From: Gaeumannomyces sp. JS-464
Lineage: Eukaryota; Ascomycota; Sordariomycetes; Magnaporthales; Magnaporthaceae
Assembly (NCBI GenBank): GCA_002197995.1
Contig: NGZR01000007.1
Location: 2,314,399 to 2,378,398, forward strand
Direction: 5' to 3'
Length of the DNA: 64,000 bases
A program made the position numbers and the translations under genes. Shown piece after piece: positions 58,485-64,000 of the stretch (position 1 is the stretch's first letter; every line of letters begins with the position of its first letter). The notes beneath the pieces are model-generated. The model made no database searches. It was not told where the DNA came from and saw only the letters and a program-made list of their open reading frames with translations.

Positions 58485-61031
58485 ATGGCTTCCCCAAGTT
58501 CCCCTCTGGCCATGTCCGAGCCCGACGCCCCCAGCTCGCCCGTCCGCCCCGACAAGTCCTTCGCGACCAACGCTGCCGAGGACGACGACACCAGGATGCC
58601 CGACGCAACCCCGAGCCCGCCGAAAAGCCGCATCGCGGCAAGGGCGGCCGCGGCACCCACGCCTCGCAGACGCCCCAGCAGCAGCCCGTCATCGGCAAGA
58701 TCCGCCACCTGAAGAAGAACGACGGCGAGCCGCTGTGGCGCGAGGACATCCAGTATGACTTCCTCAAGGCCGTCTTCGACGACGAGCAAAAGGTCTTCAC
58801 CAACAGCTTCGAGCCCGACCGTCTTGGCAAGCAGTGCTTCGCCGACCTCTACATCGATACCATGTCGAGGAGCAGCAAGACCAGCAAAGTCCTGCGCGAC
58901 AAACTGCTTAGCGATCGGGATGCCGCCAAGGGCATGGCCATGGTCTGCCTGCTTGTCAACATCGGTCGCATGAACACCACCCTCAACTGTCAGTCCACCA
59001 ATCGCCGCCCCGACTCTGCTCCCCGGGCTTGGATGCCATCGTCTTCATCGCGGCTAACCAGACGTTATTCTGTCCACAGTCTTCCCCGAGATGCGAGCAC
59101 AGCTCCGAACATACCACGCCATCCCATCGCTTCAGGCCAACCAAGATAACAACGCCTACAAGCAATTGCAGGATGCGCCCCGACTCAAGTCCATCCTCAA
59201 GGGCGGCGCTGAGGATCGCCCTGAGCCCAACACGCTAGACAAGATCAAGGCACAGGACATTCCGCGCACCAATCCCGTCAACCTCCTTTTTGTCATCATC
59301 CAGAACGCAACCAAGATCGCCGAGCTGCATTTCCCCGCGAACCACGAGTTCCACGATCTCGTCATGAAGACGCAGTACAGCAGCGCCTCTCGAGCCCGCG
59401 CATTCCTCTGGATCATATGGTTCTACCTGGAGTCGGACTTCACTGAGGAGGGCTGCGAAGAGAACCCCTTCGGCCCCGGCGTGGATTACGGCCTCGACGT
59501 CGCCAACCAGGGCGTGCCGCAGCTGAAATTGATCAAGCCGGGCGACCCTCCCGAAAACGTCGACACACCCGAAGAAAAAGAGTTCGGCGAGGAGAAGAAG
59601 AAGATGCGCGCCAAGATCATCGATGCAGACAAGGCCTTCATCAACGACTCCCAGAACAAGCGTGGCGCCCGGCCCCGCTCCTCTTTCCTGGCCAACGGCG
59701 TCGACGACGTGCTGACTGGCGGCGCCGGTAGCCCGAGCGTCCTCCCTCGCATGCGCCCTTCGCGCAATGAGTCTGACTTGGATAGTACCCGGTCAACTCC
59801 ACCCCCACGATCGGTGCAGCGCCAGCTCGCGGGTCCCGTTAGTGGCGCACGTCGCCCTGGTGCCCTGAAGTACCAGCTTTACGAAGGCGCTTCTTCGCCA
59901 GCCCCTGGCGGACCTGGCTCGACCTCGGGTGCACCTACCATCGAGGGCGTGGTTGCAGCACGCAAGCCCCGTCCCCCAACAGCCCACCAGATCGCCGTCG
60001 AGAACAACAGGGCCCAACGGGTGAATCACATAATCGATCGTGGGGTGCGCAAGGCTCACCATTACGCACGCAAGCAACGGCGTGCTGATGGAGCCATCTT
60101 CCGCGCCGTATGCCGCCTGCGTGCTGCCACGGACGACGAGCACCCCATCATTCCCGACCCCGTGGACGACAGTGAGGGAGAGGAGACGATACTTGAGAAT
60201 CAACGGATCATGCGGGCCGGTGTCAACCAGCCTGACCCGGCTCTGCATTGCGGTGTGTACCACGGCAAGAAGACTCCTTACAGGTCCCGCGGCTTCGGCG
60301 GGCTCTGCCTGTTACTGCGTGAGGACGACGACTTCGGTGAGGAGGTGGCCACATATGCGGCAGCCTTCAGGCGTGCCACGCGGAGACTCGAACGATGGCA
60401 CGAGAGCGGGCCCAACAGCGTGGTCCGGCCCATCAAACGGCCGAGGGTTGTCGTGCCCGGCGACGACGCAGCCAGCAGAGTCAACGGAAGGGATCCCAAC
60501 GAGACCGAGGACGACATGGACCAGACAATGGACCAGACGATGGACCAGACAATGGATCTAACGATGGACCAGACCATGCTCGGGGCTGATGTCTCGATGG
60601 CAGAGACTGTTCCAGAAGAGGACGAATTCACCATCGACGCCAACTCGGTCCTTACGCCGCGCGGACAGCTGCGGCGGAAGCGAGGTACTGGCAATCGAGT
60701 GGCCGCGCTCAACGGCTCTGCCCGTCGCCGAACAGCGGCTTCCCCAGCCATTTCCAATGCCGCCAGTAAGCGGGGCAAGCCCGCGGTCAATGGCACTTCC
60801 AGCAAGTCCAACGCCAAGCGTGCAGCCGAAGCAGACACAGAGGATGGCGACGAGCTAGAGGACGTGGACAAGCTGCTTTTGGGCATTGCGAGCGGCAGCG
60901 ATGCTGAGGGCGGTGATGGTGACGCTGCGGACAAGGATAACGCCAAGGATAGCGATGACGAAGGCGGCGACCTTGACGACCTGGACAAGACACTCTTGGG
61001 AATTGGCGACGAAGTTTCGGATTCGGACTGA
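58485..61031 (+). CDS. IES1: INO80 chromatin-remodelling complex subunit Ies1
   Basis: About 818 residues. Start MASPSSPLAMSEPDAPSS. The conserved block reads IGKIRHLKKNDGEPLWRED, IQYDFLKAVFDDEQKVFTNS, FADLYIDTMSRSSKTSKVLR and FFPEMRAQLRTYHAIPSLQ, characteristic of the Ino-eighty subunit 1 family of fungi. A 91-nt intron lies at 58989-59079. The middle section (ARAFLWIIWFYLESDF) is followed by a long disordered, charged C-terminal half ending LDKTLLGIGDEVSDSD. INO80 slides nucleosomes and exchanges H2A.Z in the nucleus; Ies1 is a fungal-specific accessory subunit. One base is missing near 58616-58621, where the natural reading is PSPPEKPHRGKGGRG. Corrected coding length is 2457 nt. A tandem 12-bp repeat at 60516-60575 encodes DQTM-type units. 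Confidence 0.88.
60516..60575 (+). repeat. 12-bp x 5 coding tandem repeat (MDQT units)
   Basis: Five head-to-tail 12-bp units in IES1 encoding MDQT, MDQT, MDQT, MDLT, MDQT. The fourth copy has diverged. Unit length keeps the frame. Confidence 0.95.
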
Positions 61032-61739
61032 GGAATTCAGGACGAACACCTCAAGCCTTGACTGGCACACGTTTCTTTTCTTTCAAACTTTGTATAATTT
61101 GGTTGATGCTGTCTGATTTTCCTTGGCGTTGTTTAGACAGTCTGACCGTTTTTCAGAGTGGGCTTTGTTGATTTCGGAAATTTTAGGTGGGACTGGACGT
61201 TGACATTCTACATGGGCGTAGGCAAAAGAGCCCCAGGCAGGATAAAAGTACACACCGCTAGAGCCTTCCAAGGCGTTTACTTCTTGCTCTCGGACCTAGT
61301 GTATGTTTATAGCTTGATTTCATTCCTCGAGCGAAAAGGGTTTTCCGTGCTAAGCTTTTTTTTCTCCAAGACTGGTTATCGGAGAACATTGCGATAATGG
61401 GGACTAGAAGGGGAAAAGCTTGTGAAAAATGAAAAGTATATACCTACCTAGATAGAGGAGGATACTGGGTCTGCGGGGGTTTTGAAGCGAAGGGATTAAA
61501 TACTACGTTTTTAAATTTAAGGACCCTATGTTGATTCTCACTGTTCACAGCTCATCACGTTGCCTGGGTTGGTGTTGTTTGATGCTGGAGCTGGCATTAA
61601 ACAGAGGCTGGAGAGGAGTGTGTAAAAGTGATTTCACTACCCTGATTACATTACAGAGAAATGCTGTTTTCTCGACTCATAGACTCGTTTAAAATGAGAG
61701 AGAAAAAAAGGGAGGACTCGTCATAATTGATTTATGCCA
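61032..61739. other. Convergent intergenic region, IES1 / MscS channel
   Basis: 708 bp, AT-richer than the genes, between two 3' ends. No supported gene. Confidence 0.5.
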
Positions 61740-64000
61740 TTAAACCATGCGCTCGACATCAGCCCGCGTCGCCGACGGCTGAGACGGCGGGGGCGACTGC
61801 TGCCTCAGCTCGATCGGCGGCTCGGCCGACGCCTCTGCGATGCCCGGGGCGAGCGGGATGGTGGGGCGGCGGCCAAAGAACCTGCCGCCGGCGTTGCCGG
61901 CGCGGCTGGTGCTCGAGCTCCTCCGGCCGGCGGTGGCGCCGTGCTCCGAGTCCTGGCCCCTGGACCGGACGCTGTGCAGGCGGTCCGGGTGGTGCTGGGC
62001 GGAGGCGGCGGCGGCGCGCACGCTCTGCAGGCGCGCCAGGTGGGCGGCCGTGTCGGGCCGCCGGCTGTCGTAGACGTCGCCGTAGGCCGGGCCCGCGTCG
62101 AGCACCGAGGTGGCGCGGCTGGCGGCGCGCCGGCGCCGGAAGGAGGGCGAGCTGGGCGTCACCATGGCCGGGGCGGGCGGGCCGCCGCCGCCGTTGGTGT
62201 TGTTGCTGGTGGTGTGGTGCAGGTCTGCGCCGGTCGAGCTGCCTGTAGCAGCGGTCGGGCTTCCGACGTCAGGGTGATGCTGGTTGCTGCCGCGGGGGCT
62301 GCGCAGGCTGTCGCCGGTCTGGACGCCGACGGCGGCGGGAGGGCGGGCGCCGCCGGTCGGGTAGGTGGTGGCCGAGTCGTAGCTGGGCGGCTGGATGTTG
62401 GACCAGAAGAAGGGCAGGTCGCGGGCGCCGCCCGGCTGGTGCTTGCGGGGCCCCTCGATGCCGAGGTCCGCCATCTGGCGCATCAGCTCGGCGGCGAACT
62501 TGTTGTGGCGGTTGAGCCGCACCAGCTCGTTCTGGAAGCTCGACTTGTGGAAGAAGATGATGTTGATGGTGACCGACCAGACCTCGTCGATGGTGCGGAC
62601 CTCGGTGATGATGCGCGGGGCGTAGTCGCGCTTGTTCTCCATCACGAAGTCGAGCATGCGCGCCTTGAGCTCTTCGATCACCTCGTTCTTGGTCCCGAAC
62701 CGGACCTTGAGCTCGATCGGGTCCGCGAGCCCGTTGCTGCGGCGCTGGTTGAGGATGAACAGGTTGTTGAGCAGTGAGTTGGGCGCCTGCACGACGTGGC
62801 CCTCCATCTTCTTGAACTCGGTGTACAGCAGCGAGATCTCCTGGACGTAGTAGTCGTCGCCCTGCATGCCGGTGCCCGTGTTGCCATAGACGCGGACCCG
62901 GTCGCCGACGTCGAAGGGGTGCTTGACGAACACAAAGATGATGGACTGCAGGAACTCCTGCGCCGTCGCCTGCAGCATCCACGCCAGGCCCAGCAGCGTG
63001 GTGCCGGCCGACCCGAGCGCTGCGGCCGCCGAGCCGGACAGGATCGAGATGAAGACGATGATGGAGATGATAAGGATGATGAAAACGAAGACGCTGTCGA
63101 GCTTCTTAATGACCGAGTCCAGGTCCTTGAGCGACGCCGCGATCGCCTTCTTCTCGAGGTGGATCTCGTTGCAGGCCAGCTCGAGCTCCTGCATCGAGAT
63201 GTCGCCGTTGAGGTCCCTATCGAAGATGCCAAAGCAAGCCTCTGCCTCCTCAGCCTCGAAAACACGTAGGAAGTCGTCGAGCACGAGCGTGTCGCGGTCG
63301 GGGGCCACCATGGCGCGGAACAGCATGCGCGCCAGCGTCTGGCTGGTCGGGGTGGTGCGGAGCAGCTCCAGCACGACCCTGCGCGGGTGGTTGTCGTTGA
63401 GGACTTTACGGCCCGTGAAGTCGCCGGCTACACGGTTGGCTACGGTGCCGAAGCGGCTCCACGCCTGGCGGGCGTTCTGCTGCAGCGCCTTCATGGGCGT
63501 CTTGTCGCCGCTGGAGCCGCCGGAGCGCGGGTGCGTCGGGTTCCAGACGGAGTCGTCGTCCGTCTTGCTGCGCAAATACGTGTACATGCTGACAAGACAG
63601 TTGACGTCTCGCTTGTTGGCCTCGATGCGGTACGCGTAGGTGCGCATGTGGAACGAGCTCGCGATCCACTGGATCAGGATCTTCTCGACGATGTTGAGAG
63701 CAGCCAGCACAAACAGCGAGATGATAACCTTTTGGACGATATCGATCCACGGAATGAAGGGCGTCCTGTCCTCGGCATTTTCCGGGACGTCGCGTTTGGT
63801 GTTAACGATAGGCAAGAAGGAGCACAGCACAGCAAGCATCCAGATGAACAGCGAGGCGTGCAGCTCGAGGCCGCGGCCGACGTCCTTCCACTTCTTGTGG
63901 TTGCTGGACCCGACGGCCTTGGCGCAGAACTTGAAGATGTAGGGCATGATTGCGCAGATTGTGCGCGACGCCCATAGAGTGCCCCAGACAATCTCGAGCC
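61740..64000 (-). CDS. EF-hand MscS-type mechanosensitive channel, 5' end beyond window
   Basis: Open frame of at least 750 codons running off the right edge; the Met at 63947 is internal, since the frame continues upstream (IVWGTLWASRTICAI). Hydrophobic segments come first (LHASLFIWMLAVLCSFLPIV, VIISLFVLAALNIVEKILI). An EF-hand loop follows, DRDLNGDISMQE, with all calcium ligands. Then comes a membrane pair and the MscS pore and beta domain: VFVFIILIISIIVFISILSG, GTTLLGLAWMLQATAQEFLQ and HPFDVGDRVRVYGNTGTGMQ. The C-terminal ~200 residues are disordered and rich in Pro, Ser, Gly and Arg. This layout matches fungal Msy1/Msy2-type channels of the ER or nuclear envelope that handle calcium during hypo-osmotic shock. 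No frame break in the visible part. Confidence 0.93.
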   Translation of the reverse strand, partial: LEIVWGTLWASRTICAIMPYIFKFCAKAVGSSNHKKWKDVGRGLELHASLFIWMLAVLCSFLPIVNTKRDVPENAEDRTPFIPWIDIVQKVIISLFVLAALNIVEKILIQWIASSFHMRTYAYRIEANKRDVNCLVSMYTYLRSKTDDDSVWNPTHPRSGGSSGDKTPMKALQQNARQAWSRFGTVANRVAGDFTGRKVLNDNHPRRVVLELLRTTPTSQTLARMLFRAMVAPDRDTLVLDDFLRVFEAEEAEACFGIFDRDLNGDISMQELELACNEIHLEKKAIAASLKDLDSVIKKLDSVFVFIILIISIIVFISILSGSAAAALGSAGTTLLGLAWMLQATAQEFLQSIIFVFVKHPFDVGDRVRVYGNTGTGMQGDDYYVQEISLLYTEFKKMEGHVVQAPNSLLNNLFILNQRRSNGLADPIELKVRFGTKNEVIEELKARMLDFVMENKRDYAPRIITEVRTIDEVWSVTINIIFFHKSSFQNELVRLNRHNKFAAELMRQMADLGIEGPRKHQPGGARDLPFFWSNIQPPSYDSATTYPTGGARPPAAVGVQTGDSLRSPRGSNQHHPDVGSPTAATGSSTGADLHHTTSNNTNGGGGPPAPAMVTPSSPSFRRRRAASRATSVLDAGPAYGDVYDSRRPDTAAHLARLQSVRAAAASAQHHPDRLHSVRSRGQDSEHGATAGRRSSSTSRAGNAGGRFFGRRPTIPLAPGIAEASAEPPIELRQQSPPPSQPSATRADVERMV

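Noticed and set aside
1..64000. tRNA, rRNA or CRISPR features
   Set aside because: By eye I found no cloverleaf with internal A/B boxes, no rRNA-like conserved blocks and no spaced direct repeats. A tRNA scan was not possible here, so an isolated tRNA could have been missed.

Overview
The window comes from a GC-rich filamentous ascomycete (Pezizomycotina, most likely a Sordariomycete; genus not resolved). Evidence: short spliceosomal introns (42-163 nt) with GT..AG ends and CTAAC-like branch sites, CT-rich leaders, multi-kilobase intergenic regions, and a fungal gene set that includes a Zn2Cys6 regulator, a HET-domain protein, nmrA, erg2, a GH92 mannosidase and a NACHT/ankyrin protein. I saw no rRNA, tRNA, CRISPR array or intact transposon.

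Layout. 0.5-9 kb: a Sec2p-type Rab exchange factor (-), a 4.5 kb gap and a Csi2-like single-pass membrane protein (+). 9-18.5 kb: a Yor1-type ABCC transporter (-) and a secreted GH92 alpha-mannosidase (+) diverge from a 2.2 kb intergenic region. 18.8-19.1 kb: a small secreted protein (-). 19.9-33 kb, the most unusual part: an ankyrin plus subtilisin-type (S8) intracellular protease (-), a divergent 327-residue protein of unknown function (+), and a roughly 2068-residue NLR-like protein (+) with an alpha/beta-hydrolase, NACHT, ankyrin and SPRY layout whose catalytic motifs look degenerate. 33.5-42 kb: C-8 sterol isomerase (erg2), a PTR2 peptide transporter and a polyQ-containing Zn2Cys6 factor, all +. 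42-47.5 kb: a long gene-free stretch ahead of nmrA (+). 50-64 kb: a small unrecognised gene (-), FCF1/UTP24 (-), a HET-domain gene (+), exosome CSL4 (-), a 2-oxoglutarate/Fe(II) oxygenase (-), INO80 subunit Ies1 (+) and an EF-hand MscS channel (-) that runs off the right end.

Most multi-domain genes here, housekeeping genes included, are split by single-base gains or losses, often in C or G runs. Once introns are removed and each apparent indel is corrected, every affected gene returns to a whole number of codons. I therefore read the breaks as sequence or assembly errors, not gene decay, and list one CDS per gene with the break positions noted. The NLR-like gene, the S8-ankyrin gene and the orphan between them form a plausible intracellular recognition/effector locus, with a HET gene about 20 kb away. 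That functional link is inference from domain types and proximity.
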